64,000 nucleotides of DNA, taken from contig NZ_CP139145.1 in the NCBI RefSeq assembly GCF_034048115.1, positions 1,550,001 to 1,614,000 on the forward strand. The letters run 5' to 3'. The stretch comes from Pseudarthrobacter sp. IC2-21 (GTDB lineage Bacteria; Actinomycetota; Actinomycetes; Actinomycetales; Micrococcaceae). Positions 29,352 through 44,001 of the stretch are shown here, piece by piece. Both the position numbers and the translations under genes were made by a program. Every line of letters begins with the position of its first letter. The first letter of the stretch is position 1. The notes beneath the pieces are model-generated. The model made no database searches, was not told the origin of the DNA, and saw only the letters and a list, made by a program, of their open reading frames with translations.

Positions 29352-31580
29352 ATGCTCGACGCCGATTTGGCCCACGAACGCGATTATGTTGCTGGCTTGT
29401 ACGCGCGGCTGGAAGAGCTACGCGCTGAGAAGCGCCAGCAGTTGGCACAGGTCCGCCGGGCCGGTGCTGTGGGCACCATGCAGAATGTTTCCGAACGTGA
29501 CGCCTTCGCGGCGCTCTACGAGGACCGCCTCGCTCAGCTCGATGCCGTTGATGACCGTCTGGTGTTCGGCCGCTTGGATCTGGATTCGGGCGAGGCCCAG
29601 TACATCGGGCGCATCGGCCTGACCACCGATGACCTGCAACGGCTGATGGTTGACTGGCGTGCGCCCGAAGCGGGGCACTTTTACCAGGCCACCGCCTTTG
29701 ACCGGCAGGGCGTCCGCCGCCGGCGGCACCTGATTCTTCAGGGCCGTGAAGTCAAGGCCATCGAGGACGACGTACTCGACGCCGGGATGCTGGCGGATAA
29801 CGCCTCGCTGCAGGGCGAAGGCGCGCTGCTGGCCGCATTGGATTCCAAACGCACCGGGCGGATGTCTGACATTGTCGGCACCATCCAGTCGGAGCAGGAC
29901 CGCATCATCAGGTCCTCCATCTCCGGGGCGCTGGTGGTTCAGGGCGGTCCCGGCACCGGCAAGACGGCCGTTGCGCTGCACCGTGCTGCGTACCTCTTGT
30001 ACACCCACCGGGAGCGCCTCAAGACTGCCGGCGTGCTGCTGGTGGGACCGTCGTCCTCGTTTATGAAGTACATCGAGCGCGTCCTTCCCTCGCTCGGTGA
30101 GACGGGCGTGGTCATGGCCAGCCTGGGACGCCTGATGCCGGGCATCAACGCCGTACCTGAACCCGAGGCCGATGTTGCGGCCCTCAAAGGCCGGCTGGAC
30201 ATGGCGAAGGTTGTGGCCAACGCAGTGGCCAACCGGCAGCGGATCCCGGCCGAGGACCGCATCCTCGAGGTCGATGGCCGGAAACTGGTCCTGACACCCC
30301 GGCAGGTCAGCCGCGCCCGCGAACGCGCCCGGTCCACCGGCAAGCCGCACAACGAGGCACGCCTGACGTTCGTCAAGATCCTGCTCCGCGAGCTGACGGA
30401 ACAGATGACCGAGCTGGTGGAGGCCGGCAGCATCGGCAACAACGCGGACCGTTCGTATCTGGCGGAGGACGTCCGGACCGCCCGCGATGTCCGGATCGCG
30501 CTCAACCTGTGCTGGATGCCCATGACGCCGGAGAAGCTGATCACCGAACTCCTGAGCAAGCCGGCCGTGCTGGCTGCCTGCACGCCGCACCTCAGCCTCG
30601 AAGAGCAGAAGCTGCTGCTGCGCCCGGCGGATGCGCCCTGGACCGAGGCGGATGTTCCGCTGCTGGATGAAGCAGCTGAACTCCTCGGCGAGCTCGATCC
30701 CGCAGCCGGACGCGGAATCGCCCAGCAGGAGCATGACCGTGCCCGCGATCTCGCCAACGCCAAGCAGACGCTGGTGAACATGGAGCACATGGGCGTTGAT
30801 GTCATGATGACCGCCGAGGAACTGGTGGACCAGAACCAGGAGCGGCAGAACCGCCTGACGGCCGCCGAACGGGCCACCACCGACCGCACGTGGGCCTTCG
30901 GCCACATTGTGGTGGATGAGGCGCAGGAACTCTCGCCGATGCAGTGGCGGCTGCTGGTCCGCCGGTGCCCCCTGAAGTCCTTCACCATCGTGGGGGACAT
31001 CGCGCAGACGAGTTCGGTTGCCGGCGCTAACTCCTGGCAGGGAGCCTTGGCGCCGATGTTCGGTGACCGCTGGCAGCTGGAGGAGCTGACGGTCAACTAC
31101 CGGACGCCGTCGCAGATCGCCGAAGCCGCCGTCCGGATGGCAAATGCGGCCGGACTCGTGGTGTCCGCGCCGAAGGCCGTCCGGGAGGGGCGCTGGTCAC
31201 CTTTTATCGACAAGGTTGATGCCGGACAGGTGGTCAGTCGCCTCGTGGAGGTGCTCCCCGAAGAACTGGAAGCGCTCGACGGCGGCCTGCTGGCAGTTAT
31301 TGCCGACGGCGACCTCCTCCCCGCCGCCACCTCAGCCCTGCGTGCCGTCTACGGCCGGCGTATCGGCAACGGCGCGGGCGGTTATGAGCAGGACATCGTG
31401 GTGATTAGTCCCCGCGAGGCTAAGGGCCTGGAGTTTGACGGGGTTGTGGTGCTGGAACCGTCGGAGATGCTCAACCATGAGCACGGCCGGGTGGGTGACC
31501 TGTACGTTGCCATGACCCGGCCCACGCAGCGGTTGCGTCTGATCGCCGCGAAGGGCATCCCCGCCGGCATCGAAAGCTGA
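29352..31580 (+). CDS. helD: HelD-like RNA polymerase recycling ATPase (SF1 helicase family)
   Basis: This protein has 742 residues from the ATG at 29352 (MLDADLAHERDYVAGLYARLEELRAEKRQQLAQV), supported by AGGGGA 7-12 nt upstream; an in-frame extension upstream is unlikely. The long N-terminal coiled-coil arm enters the secondary channel of RNA polymerase in this family. Walker A is GGPGTGKTAVALHRAAYLLY (about 199-218), Walker B is VVDEAQELSPMQWRLL (about 520-535) and motif VI is YVAMTRPTQRLRL near the end. HelD uses ATP to free stalled RNA polymerase from DNA. Some actinobacterial relatives give rifamycin tolerance, but no rifamycin-associated element was recognised upstream. tyrS and an rrn operon follow. 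Confidence 0.9.
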   Translation: MLDADLAHERDYVAGLYARLEELRAEKRQQLAQVRRAGAVGTMQNVSERDAFAALYEDRLAQLDAVDDRLVFGRLDLDSGEAQYIGRIGLTTDDLQRLMVDWRAPEAGHFYQATAFDRQGVRRRRHLILQGREVKAIEDDVLDAGMLADNASLQGEGALLAALDSKRTGRMSDIVGTIQSEQDRIIRSSISGALVVQGGPGTGKTAVALHRAAYLLYTHRERLKTAGVLLVGPSSSFMKYIERVLPSLGETGVVMASLGRLMPGINAVPEPEADVAALKGRLDMAKVVANAVANRQRIPAEDRILEVDGRKLVLTPRQVSRARERARSTGKPHNEARLTFVKILLRELTEQMTELVEAGSIGNNADRSYLAEDVRTARDVRIALNLCWMPMTPEKLITELLSKPAVLAACTPHLSLEEQKLLLRPADAPWTEADVPLLDEAAELLGELDPAAGRGIAQQEHDRARDLANAKQTLVNMEHMGVDVMMTAEELVDQNQERQNRLTAAERATTDRTWAFGHIVVDEAQELSPMQWRLLVRRCPLKSFTIVGDIAQTSSVAGANSWQGALAPMFGDRWQLEELTVNYRTPSQIAEAAVRMANAAGLVVSAPKAVREGRWSPFIDKVDAGQVVSRLVEVLPEELEALDGGLLAVIADGDLLPAATSALRAVYGRRIGNGAGGYEQDIVVISPREAKGLEFDGVVVLEPSEMLNHEHGRVGDLYVAMTRPTQRLRLIAAKGIPAGIES

Positions 31581-31648
31581 GCCGACCCGCTTTCGCCCTC
31601 TTCGCGCCCGGCTCCGTTCATGACGGGGCCGGGCGTCGTCGATCCTGC

Positions 31649-31654
31649 TAACTT
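31649..31654 (+). promoter_or_regulatory. Leaderless -10 element of tyrS
   Basis: TAACTT at 31649-31654 is followed by exactly 7 nt and the GTG at 31662. This geometry supports the shorter tyrS start over the in-frame ATG at 31620. Confidence 0.55.
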
Positions 31655-31661
31655 AGAAGTC

Positions 31662-32975
31662 GTGTCAGAACTCAACGATCTTGAATCCCAGCAGAACGAC
31701 CCCACCTTCGCCAATGTCTGGCAGGAGCTGAAGTGGCGCGGCCTGGTCCACGTCTCCACCGACGAAGCGGAACTGGAAAAGCTCCTCGCCGGTGAACCGG
31801 TCACCTATTACTGCGGGTTCGATCCCACCGCGCCGAGCCTGCACCTGGGCAACCTGGTTCAGCTCCTCCTGATGCGCCGCCTCCAGCTGGCCGGCCACAA
31901 GCCGCTGGGACTGGTGGGTGGATCCACCGGGCTGATCGGTGATCCTCGGCCTACCGCCGAACGGACGCTGAACACCAAGGACACCGTGAATGAGTGGGTG
32001 GGTTACCTCCAGGCCCAGGTCCGCCGCTTCCTGAGCTTCGAGGGTGCCAACGCAGCGCGCATGGTTAACAACCTCGACTGGACCGCGCCCCTAAGCGCCA
32101 TTGATTTCCTTCGGGAGATCGGTAAGCACTACCGTGTCGGCACCATGCTCCGCAAGGACGCCGTGGCTTCCCGGCTCAATTCCGATGAAGGCATCAGCTA
32201 CACGGAATTCAGTTACCAGATTCTGCAGGGCATGGACTACCTGCAGCTCTTCCGCGACTACGGCTGCGTGCTGCAGACCGGCGGCTCGGACCAGTGGGGC
32301 AACCTCACCAGCGGGACCGAACTGATCCGGAAGGTAGAGGCCAAGTCTGTTCATGCCCTGGGTACGCCGTTGATCACCAATTCCGATGGCACCAAGTTCG
32401 GCAAGAGTGAAGGCAACGCCATCTGGCTCGATGCCGGCATGTGCAGCCCTTATGCGTTCTACCAGTTCTGGCTCAACACCGCCGACGCCGACGTTGTGGA
32501 CCGCCTGAAAGTCTTCACCTTCCTGAACCGCGCGGAGATCGAATCGATTGCCGCTGCGGTGGCGGAGCGTCCATTTGCCCGCGAGGGCCAGCGCAAGCTG
32601 GCGTTCGAGGTCACCTCACTGGTCCACGGAGTGGAAGCAACGGAGAAGGTCATCGCCGCATCGGCCGCCCTCTTTGGCAACGGCGACCTGTCCGCGCTGG
32701 ACCGGCCCACCCTTGAAGCAGCAACATCGGAGCTTCCTTCCGCTCGGGTCCAGGTGGACGGCCTGGGGATTGTTGATCTGCTGGTGGCTTCCGGCCTCTC
32801 GGACAGCAAGTCTGCTGCCAGGCGCACGGTCAACGAAGGCGGCGCCTATGTGAATAACGAGAAGGTGTCTGACCCGGAGGCTGTCATCTCCGAGGATGAA
32901 CTGCTTCACGGGCAGTACCTCCTGTTGCGCCGCGGCAAGAAGAACCTTGCCACCGTGGAAGTATTGGTCCCTTAG
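31662..32975 (+). CDS. tyrS: Tyrosine--tRNA ligase
   Basis: This protein has 437 residues from the GTG at 31662 (MSELNDLESQQNDPTFANVW). The ATG 14 codons upstream precedes the -10 element and is less likely. The class I catalytic domain has the HIGH-equivalent LHLGN in FDPTAPSLHLGNLVQLLL (about 44-61), QGMDYLQLFRDYGCVLQTGGSDQWGNL for tyrosine binding, and KFGKSEGNAIW for KMSKS (about 247-257). An S4-like RNA-binding domain closes the protein (about 370-437). It charges tRNA-Tyr. The rrn1 promoters begin about 40 bp downstream of its stop. Confidence 0.96.
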   Translation: MSELNDLESQQNDPTFANVWQELKWRGLVHVSTDEAELEKLLAGEPVTYYCGFDPTAPSLHLGNLVQLLLMRRLQLAGHKPLGLVGGSTGLIGDPRPTAERTLNTKDTVNEWVGYLQAQVRRFLSFEGANAARMVNNLDWTAPLSAIDFLREIGKHYRVGTMLRKDAVASRLNSDEGISYTEFSYQILQGMDYLQLFRDYGCVLQTGGSDQWGNLTSGTELIRKVEAKSVHALGTPLITNSDGTKFGKSEGNAIWLDAGMCSPYAFYQFWLNTADADVVDRLKVFTFLNRAEIESIAAAVAERPFAREGQRKLAFEVTSLVHGVEATEKVIAASAALFGNGDLSALDRPTLEAATSELPSARVQVDGLGIVDLLVASGLSDSKSAARRTVNEGGAYVNNEKVSDPEAVISEDELLHGQYLLLRRGKKNLATVEVLVP

Positions 32976-33015
32976 GCGCTTTGCCGCCTCATTGCGCGCT
33001 CCTCCGCAGCCGATT

Positions 33016-33044
33016 TGCACGGCCGCGGGGGAGCGTGTAATGTT
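33016..33044 (+). promoter_or_regulatory. rrn1 promoter P1
   Basis: -35 TTGCAC (33016-33021), a 17-bp spacer and -10 TAATGT (33039-33044). The bases after the -10 (TTTCTGAGTCGCC) match those after P1 of rrn2 closely, supporting a real, conserved rRNA promoter. Confidence 0.7.
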
Positions 33045-33188
33045 TTCTGAGTCGCCGCCGCTGAGTGGTGACAAACCCCCAACAAATTCAAGCAATTCGT
33101 CATGTGCACTGCACGAAGATGATGAAAAGCTTAGTTTTTTGGTGGGCGGATTCAGCTTATTGAGTGAATATCCGGAAAATTCCGGGAT

Positions 33189-33217
33189 TTGCAAAGTAAA
33201 CTTGAATGAACTAAAGT
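33189..33217 (+). promoter_or_regulatory. rrn1 promoter P2
   Basis: -35 TTGCAA (33189-33194), a 17-bp spacer and -10 TAAAGT (33212-33217), in an unusually AT-rich stretch about 265 bp before 16S. Confidence 0.65.
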
Positions 33218-33293
33218 ATAAACATCGCAGCGAAGAAAAACGAAGCAAAAGAATTCAATTACTGAATTGCTTCGGGAAGTATTCGAATGTGTC

Positions 33294-33320
33294 TGTTGTT
33301 TGAGAACTCAATAGTGTGCC
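33294..33320 (+). promoter_or_regulatory. rRNA leader box (antitermination/processing type)
   Basis: TGTTGTTTGAGAACTCAATA is a hallmark of actinobacterial rRNA leaders. A close copy sits in the 16S-23S spacer near 35400, and the same box precedes rrn2 at 46522. Confidence 0.7.
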
Positions 33321-33480
33321 AAGTTTGTTGATACCAATTTATTGTATTGAATTGGTTGAATTGGCCAGGCCTGTCCACCCCGTGGATGTGGTTTGGTTTT
33401 TACAGCTGGTTTCAAATTTTTGCGGCCTTCTTTTCCCGTTATTTCCGGGGGTGTTGGTTGTTTTCTGTTTTTGTTTTACT

Positions 33481-38708
<5,228 letters not shown>

Positions 38709-38929
38709 ACACCACACACCACTGCGTGAACGGCATTCAAAAGACGTTCACACCAAGCACTGGTAAAAAGAAACAAGACTGCTTGCGTCCACTATGTGGT
38801 TCCCAACCAACAAACCCGCCACGGGCCCGTTGCGACAGGGAACAAAAAACACAACAATACAAACAACACCACAATGTTGTAACCACAGATTTCCCGCCCG
38901 GACACCACTGTCCAGGGTGCGGACATAAG
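38709..38929 (+). other. 23S-5S spacer
   Basis: AC-rich spacer without a gene. An internal CACTATGTGGTTCCCAACCA region is complementary in part to the ITS box, as expected for a pre-23S processing stem. Confidence 0.6.
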
Positions 38930-39048
38930 GTTACGGCGGTCATAGCGTGGGGGAAACGCCCGGTCCCATTCCGAACCCGGAAGCTAAGACCCACAGCGCC
39001 GATGGTACTGCACCCGGGAGGGTGTGGGAGAGTAGGTCACCGCCGGAA
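38930..39048 (+). rRNA. rrf: 5S ribosomal RNA (rrn1)
   Basis: About 119 nt from GTTACGGCGGTCATAGCG to GTCACCGCCGGAAC. The ends pair as helix I, and CGGTCCCATTCCGAACCCGG is the conserved loop region. Confidence 0.95.
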
Positions 39049-39065
39049 CACCATTAAAAATGGTT

Positions 39066-39097
39066 GAGACCCCCCGACACACGTGTCGGGGGGTCTC
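39066..39097 (+). terminator. rrn1 terminator hairpin
   Basis: Arms 39066-39080 and 39083-39097 (GAGACCCCCCGACAC and its complement) form a 13-15-bp GC-rich stem 18 nt after 5S, ending the operon. Confidence 0.85.
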
Positions 39098-39166
39098 CCA
39101 CATTTAACCACCCCCACACCCGGCCAGCCCACAGCCGGCACCCGCCGCACCCACAGCACCCGCAAA

Positions 39167-39333
39167 ACGCTCTCTCACTTAACGCGGGAAAACCCCAAAC
39201 CCTCCCGCACCCCCGGCCACGGCAAAACACCCCCGCGAACCTCCGCCCCCGGACACCCAACCCCCGGCGCCGCCGTCGAACACCCCACACCGCAAGACCG
39301 TCCGCCGAAAACCCACATCAACTGCGAGAGCGT
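39167..39333. repeat. 167-bp copy of the post-rrn palindromic element (right end missing)
   Basis: It aligns without gaps to 52390-52556 after rrn2. It starts with ACGCTCTCTCACTT and stops at CTGCGAGAGCGT, where it meets the accessory region. The CCCGCATCAAGTGAGAGAGCG right terminus seen at 52567-52587 is absent here. The rest of 39049-39487 holds only the terminator and a short GCCCCTAGGGGC palindrome near 39447. Confidence 0.75.
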
Positions 39334-39487
39334 TTCAAAGGCGGCCGCGTACAGGATATGGGTGAACCGTGAATCGCCGGCCGGTCTGGCGCCTTTTGCA
39401 CTACGTCTGCCTTGCACACTGGAAGTGAGCGTTCCTGGTTGCCCCTAGGGGCGACGTGGTATCTACCGTTGCAGTGTTGGATGGGGC

Positions 39488-40174
39488 CTAGCTCCGGGTC
39501 GTGAATTGGACTTGGATGTACTTGAGCTCAGTGCGTGGAAGCACAGCGGTCACCACCCCGCCTCCTGGCAGATGGGCTCCAATACCGTAGACGAACGGGT
39601 CCGTATCGACCTCTGCACCGGGCATATCGACTCCGTTGATCACGGTCCTGGCCCGAATGTTGACCATCCGGCCGGTAACTGTGGGAGCGTGCTGGTCCCA
39701 CGGGTTACTGCCAGGCCACAGCTCTTCCCGATATTGGTTCATGAGTATGTGGTTGACATGGTCAACCAACAGGCTTCGAACCGAAGAACGCTCGGATGGG
39801 ACGCGGTGCCAGGTGGTTCGCACGGCCTCCTCAAGTTGCGGGTAACGCAGGCGCTCCACGTACTCGATCAGCCAGGGGGGCCGCGGCCACGGCGGAACTT
39901 CCTCGATCGATCTGCGTGTCTTCTCGTCGAGGTCTGCAAGGTTTACCGGGTCTGAGCGGTCATCCGGGTTTCGCCAGAGCGTATAGGTGATGCTCGCCGT
40001 CATCTCGTTGTACCCACGATCATCTTGGCCATAGGTCACACCAACGCTGTCGGTGTCCTCCAATGAAGGTTGGGGCGTAAGCTCCATCACTGGAATGGGC
40101 ATGAGTTTCAGGCGCTCGGCCCATTCAGCACGGGGGTCGGGAGCGTCTGCAGGGACAATTCCAGCCACTCTCAT
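39488..40174 (-). CDS. Hypothetical protein
   Basis: The family is not recognised. It has 228 residues from the ATG at 40174 (MRVAGIVPADAPDPRAEWAERLKLMPIPVMEL); a GTG six codons upstream is an alternative. No signal peptide or membrane segment is seen. The middle is charged and Trp/Pro-rich (EVPPWPRPPWLIEYVERLRYPQLEEAVRTTWHRV), and the C-terminal third is beta-rich with GRMVNIRARTVINGVDMPGAEVDTDPFVYGIGAHLPGGGVVTAVLP. Codon use looks like a real gene. It is the first gene after rrn1, facing it. Confidence 0.6.
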   Translation of the reverse strand: MRVAGIVPADAPDPRAEWAERLKLMPIPVMELTPQPSLEDTDSVGVTYGQDDRGYNEMTASITYTLWRNPDDRSDPVNLADLDEKTRRSIEEVPPWPRPPWLIEYVERLRYPQLEEAVRTTWHRVPSERSSVRSLLVDHVNHILMNQYREELWPGSNPWDQHAPTVTGRMVNIRARTVINGVDMPGAEVDTDPFVYGIGAHLPGGGVVTAVLPRTELKYIQVQFTTRS

Positions 40175-40295
40175 ACCCCGACTATGAACCACATGAGTCC
40201 GCCTGTATACGGAAGTGGACTTTCGGGTCCCAAATGTCCCGTTGAGGGTTCGGCCACTGCTGGGGTACTTCCCGTACCGAGCGGAGGAGTCGCGC

Positions 40296-40859
40296 TCAGC
40301 GCCTTGTCTTGTACCTGCTTAGGACCACGCCGCCGGGAAACGTCCGAGTCTCAACCAGGTTCAGGTTCACCCAACTGTCCAGCGAGGTGAAGAACGGAGT
40401 GCCGCCGCCCACCAGGACTGGATGGGTGACCAGCGCGTATTCATCGATCAGGCCGGCCCGCATGGCTGCACCGGCGAGCGTTGCGCCACCGATGCTCATC
40501 GGGCCGCCGTCCCCGGCCTTGAGCCGGCCAATTTCGGCGATCGCGTCGCCGGTGACCAGGCGGGTGTTCCAGTCGACCTTGTCGATCGTCGACGAGAACA
40601 CCACCTTGGGCGTGTCCCGCCAGTTCCGCGCGAACTCGATCTCAGCGGGTGTGGCGTTGGGCATCTGGTCACCGGTCGGCCAGTGGGAGCTCATCGTTTC
40701 CCAGAGCTTGCGGCCGTACAGCGAAAGGCTGCTGGCCCGCTCCTGGTCGAGCCACCACTGGAACAACTCGTCGCTCGGGGCGCTCCAGCCGATGTCATCG
40801 CCGGCTGCGGCAATGTAGCCGTCCCTGGTCAGGTTCATGCCGTAGATCAATGGCCGCAC
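40296..40859 (-). CDS. RibD C-terminal/dihydrofolate-reductase-like family protein
   Basis: This 187-residue protein starts at 40859 (MRPLIYGMNLTRDGYIAAAGDDIGWSAPSDELFQWW). Typical features are the N-terminal SLDGYIA-like strand (here NLTRDGYIA), LYGRKLWETM, PKVVFSSTIDKVDWNTRLV, MSIGGATLAGAAMRAGLIDEYALVTHPVLVGGGTPFF and the C-terminal GVVLSRYK strand. These proteins bind NADPH; substrates are mostly unknown. A second family member lies at 44002-44661 in the same inter-rrn segment but is clearly diverged, so it is not a recent duplicate. Confidence 0.85.
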   Translation of the reverse strand: MRPLIYGMNLTRDGYIAAAGDDIGWSAPSDELFQWWLDQERASSLSLYGRKLWETMSSHWPTGDQMPNATPAEIEFARNWRDTPKVVFSSTIDKVDWNTRLVTGDAIAEIGRLKAGDGGPMSIGGATLAGAAMRAGLIDEYALVTHPVLVGGGTPFFTSLDSWVNLNLVETRTFPGGVVLSRYKTRR

Positions 40860-41113
40860 GGCGCCAGCCTTCCGTCTCGGTGGTGGAGGGCATCATGGAA
40901 CTCTGGCGTCCCGCCTATAATCGGCAGCCTCCTGTCCTTCATGGAGCCACGGTAGCTGCCCATAGTCCGGGACGCCATAGCCCCCGGTCCACGATGCAGC
41001 TTAGCGGCCAATTGCCGCGGACGGAGCTTGGGGGCCGGGGGCACCCCGGGTAGCGTGAAGCACAACTGGCGGTGCTGTGGCCGCAGCAGTCCCCCGATTC
41101 CAAGGAGCGAACC

Positions 41114-42514
41114 ATGAGCAGGTCAAAACGGACGTCGGCTCATGAGCCCGACACGGTTGTGGAGCTGAATCCTTTGTTTAGCAGGCCGGGGGAATCCACC
41201 ATCTTCCCGCGCTTCACAATCCCGGCGGGGGAGTCCATGCCCTCGACTGCCTATCAGGTGGTCCACGACGAGGCGATGCTGGACGGAAACTCCCGGCTGA
41301 ATTTGGCGACGTTCGTCGGAACCTGGATGGAACCGGAAGCGTCGCAACTCTATGCCGAGACTTTCGACAAGAACATGATCGACAAGGACGAATACCCGCA
41401 GACGGCGCTGATTGAGACCCGATGCTGGCGCATGCTCGCGGACCTGTGGAACGCGCCCGACCCGGCCAAGGCCGTCGGCACCTCCACGATCGGCTCGTCC
41501 GAGGCGTGCATGCTCGGCGGGCTGGCCTTGAAGCGCCGGTGGCAGCACGCCCGGCGCGCAGCCGGCATGCCAACGGACAAACCAAACCTTGTCCTCAGCT
41601 CCGCCGTCCAAGTGTGCTGGGAGAAATTCTGTAACTACTGGGATGTCGAAGCCCGCTTTGTTCCCGTGTCCAAGGAACATCAGATGCTGGACGGACATGA
41701 CCTGGACCGGTACGTGGACGAGAACACCATCGGCGTGATCGCCATCATGGGCGTGACTTACACCGGCGCCTACGAACCCGTCGACAAAATCTCCGCAGCC
41801 CTGGACGAAATCCAGACACGCCGCGGCCTGGATATTCCGATCCATGTCGACGGGGCCTCCGGGGCCATGGTCGCCCCCTTCCTGCAGCCGGACACTGTGT
41901 GGGACTTCCGCCTACCACGGGTTGCCTCAATCAACACCTCAGGCCACAAGTACGGTCTGGTGTATCCAGGCCTCGGCTGGATCATCTGGCGGGACGAAGC
42001 GGCGCTCCCCGATGATCTGATCTTCCACGTCAGCTACCTCGGCGGGGACATGCCGACCTTCGCGTTGAACTTCTCACGGCCCGGCGCCCAGGTGCTGCTG
42101 CAGTATTACCTCTTCCTCCGGCTCGGATTTGCTGGATACGAGTCGGTCCAGGCCACATCCCGGGACGTGGCGCTCTATCTGTCCGCTGAAATTGGGGCGA
42201 TGGAGGCCTTCACCCTGTGGAGCGACGGGTCGGACATCCCGGTATTCGCCTGGCAGCTCACTGAGGGCCACACGGGAAATTGGAACCTTCACCACCTCTC
42301 CGAGCGCCTCCGGATGAACGGGTGGCTCGTCCCGGCCTATCCCATGCCGGAAGGGCTGGAAGAGATCACGGTACAAAGGATCGTGGTCCGCAACGGCTTC
42401 ACCCGCGACCTCGCGTCCAGCTTCCTGATCGACCTCAAGAAGGCAGTCGCCTACCTCGACGGGCTGACAGCGCCGATGCCACCCGATGGGCAAACACAGG
42501 CCTTCCACCACTAA
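41114..42514 (+). CDS. gadB: Glutamate decarboxylase
   Basis: This protein has 466 residues from the ATG at 41114 ([34 protein letters not shown]), with AAGGAG upstream; 466 is the E. coli GadB length. It is a PLP enzyme that converts glutamate to GABA and CO2, consuming a proton. Key sites are [28 protein letters not shown] (PLP-ring Asp246) and [10 protein letters not shown] (Schiff-base Lys279). The chain ends in AFHH, comparable to the C-terminal His that closes the E. coli active site at neutral pH. No GadC-type antiporter is visible nearby. A class II glutamine amidotransferase follows 24 bp later. Confidence 0.93.
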   Translation: MSRSKRTSAHEPDTVVELNPLFSRPGESTIFPRFTIPAGESMPSTAYQVVHDEAMLDGNSRLNLATFVGTWMEPEASQLYAETFDKNMIDKDEYPQTALIETRCWRMLADLWNAPDPAKAVGTSTIGSSEACMLGGLALKRRWQHARRAAGMPTDKPNLVLSSAVQVCWEKFCNYWDVEARFVPVSKEHQMLDGHDLDRYVDENTIGVIAIMGVTYTGAYEPVDKISAALDEIQTRRGLDIPIHVDGASGAMVAPFLQPDTVWDFRLPRVASINTSGHKYGLVYPGLGWIIWRDEAALPDDLIFHVSYLGGDMPTFALNFSRPGAQVLLQYYLFLRLGFAGYESVQATSRDVALYLSAEIGAMEAFTLWSDGSDIPVFAWQLTEGHTGNWNLHHLSERLRMNGWLVPAYPMPEGLEEITVQRIVVRNGFTRDLASSFLIDLKKAVAYLDGLTAPMPPDGQTQAFHH

Positions 42515-42538
42515 ACAGCACGCCGAAGAAGGAGCGCC

Positions 42539-43408
42539 ATGTGCCGATTGTTCGGACTGCACGCAGGCCGCCGGCCCGTCCGGGCCACGTTCTGGCTCCT
42601 CGACGCCCCGGACAGCCTCGCGACCCAGAGCCGGCGCGAGCCCGACGGAGCCGGCATCGGCACCTTCGACGATGATGGCAGGGCTCACGTGGCCAAGCAG
42701 CCTCTGGCCGCCTGGGAGGACCACGCCTTCGCGCGCGAGGCGCGGGATCTGAAAAGCACCACGTTCCTGGCGCACGTGCGGTACGCCAGCACCGGCGCAC
42801 ACACATTGGTCAATACGCACCCGTTTGAACAGGACGGGCGGCTGTTCGCCCACAACGGCGCCTTCGGCGGCCTCGACATGCTCGATCAGCACCTGGCCGC
42901 ATTCGGGGTCACTAACCTCGTGCACGGCCAGACCGACAGCGAACGCCTCTTCGCCCTGATCACCGCCGAGAGCCGCCACGCCGGCGGCGATGTCGGCCTG
43001 GGCATCACCCGGGCTGTCACGTGGATCGCCCGGGAACTGCCCGTCTTTAGCCTGAACATCGTTGTGACGACGGCGACCGACCTTTGGGCGCTCAGATACC
43101 CGGCCACCCACGAGTTGCACATCCTGCAGCACGACCCCGACGCCTCTCCCGGGCCGGCGGCTCCTCTGGCGGCCCGCAGCGCACGTATCAACGCCCGAAG
43201 CAAAGATCTCGCCCGTTCCAGGCACGTCCTCATCGCCACCGAGCCGATGGATCACAACCCGGACTGGCGCCTGCTAGCCTCCGGCGGGCTGGTGCACGTC
43301 GGCCCCGATCTCACGGTCGCAACCATCTTCCCGTTCCCGGAAAGCCCCGCGCACCCACTCACCCTCGCGGACTTGGAGCCTTCCGCCGCGGCCTCCCAGA
43401 CGCCCTGA
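42539..43408 (+). CDS. Class II glutamine amidotransferase-like protein (YafJ/EgtC type)
   Basis: This 289-residue protein begins MCRLFGLHAGRRPVRATFWLLDAPDSLATQSRREPDGAGIGTF. Cys2 is exposed after Met removal and is the Ntn-hydrolase nucleophile; HVRYASTG, NTHPFEQDGRLFAHNGAFGG and TDSERLFALI are further family motifs. It probably hydrolyses glutamine to glutamate and ammonia or a related gamma-glutamyl amide. No synthase domain is attached. Co-transcription with gadB suggests it feeds glutamate to the decarboxylase, which is an inference. Confidence 0.85.
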   Translation: MCRLFGLHAGRRPVRATFWLLDAPDSLATQSRREPDGAGIGTFDDDGRAHVAKQPLAAWEDHAFAREARDLKSTTFLAHVRYASTGAHTLVNTHPFEQDGRLFAHNGAFGGLDMLDQHLAAFGVTNLVHGQTDSERLFALITAESRHAGGDVGLGITRAVTWIARELPVFSLNIVVTTATDLWALRYPATHELHILQHDPDASPGPAAPLAARSARINARSKDLARSRHVLIATEPMDHNPDWRLLASGGLVHVGPDLTVATIFPFPESPAHPLTLADLEPSAAASQTP

Positions 43409-43501
43409 GCACCGCACCAGCCCGGGGCACCAACCGAGCTTTCGCGTTCGCCGTGGAAACGGTACTGGAGCTACCCGCCCCGGCTCGGTAACGTGCATCG
43501 C

Positions 43502-43939
43502 ATGGCCATAAAACTTGAGAACGTCGGCATCGCCGTTCGCGACCTCGAAGCAACAATCTCCTTCTTCACCGACCTCGGACTCACGGTCGTGGGCCGGGAC
43601 ACGGTCAGTGGCGAGTGGACCGACACGGCCGTCGGCCTTGACGGCAACCACGCCAACATCGCGATGCTCCAAACACCAGACGGTCACGGCCGTCTTGAGC
43701 TCTTCGAATACATCCACCCCGAAGCGATCGAGTCGGAGCCCACTCGTCCCAATGAGATCGGGATGCACCGCGTCGCGTTCTCTGTCGATGACATTGACAA
43801 AGCCTTGGAGATAGCCGCGAGGCACGGCTGCCGCCCGTTACGGGGCGTGGCGACCTACAAGGACATCTACAAGCTCACCTACGTCCGCGGTCCAAGCGGC
43901 ATCATCGTGATGCTTGCCGAGGAACTCAAGAAAAACTGA
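43502..43939 (+). CDS. VOC family (glyoxalase/bleomycin-resistance-like) protein
   Basis: This protein has 145 residues from the ATG at 43502 (MAIKLENVGIAVRDLEATISFFTDLGLTVVGRD); a GTG three codons earlier is possible. Two beta-alpha-beta-beta-beta modules are seen, with likely metal ligands His in the second half (IGMHRVAFSVDDIDKAL) and Glu in LELFEY and at the MLAEEL end. The superfamily includes glyoxalases, dioxygenases and drug-binding proteins, so the reaction is not assigned. Possibly part of the gadB transcript (93-bp gap). Confidence 0.85.
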   Translation: MAIKLENVGIAVRDLEATISFFTDLGLTVVGRDTVSGEWTDTAVGLDGNHANIAMLQTPDGHGRLELFEYIHPEAIESEPTRPNEIGMHRVAFSVDDIDKALEIAARHGCRPLRGVATYKDIYKLTYVRGPSGIIVMLAEELKKN

Positions 43940-44001
43940 GGCCGAGCCGTCGCAGGTCGCCGCGCCTCGGTGTTTCCACGGGGGATCGCGCCTTAATGCG
44001 C

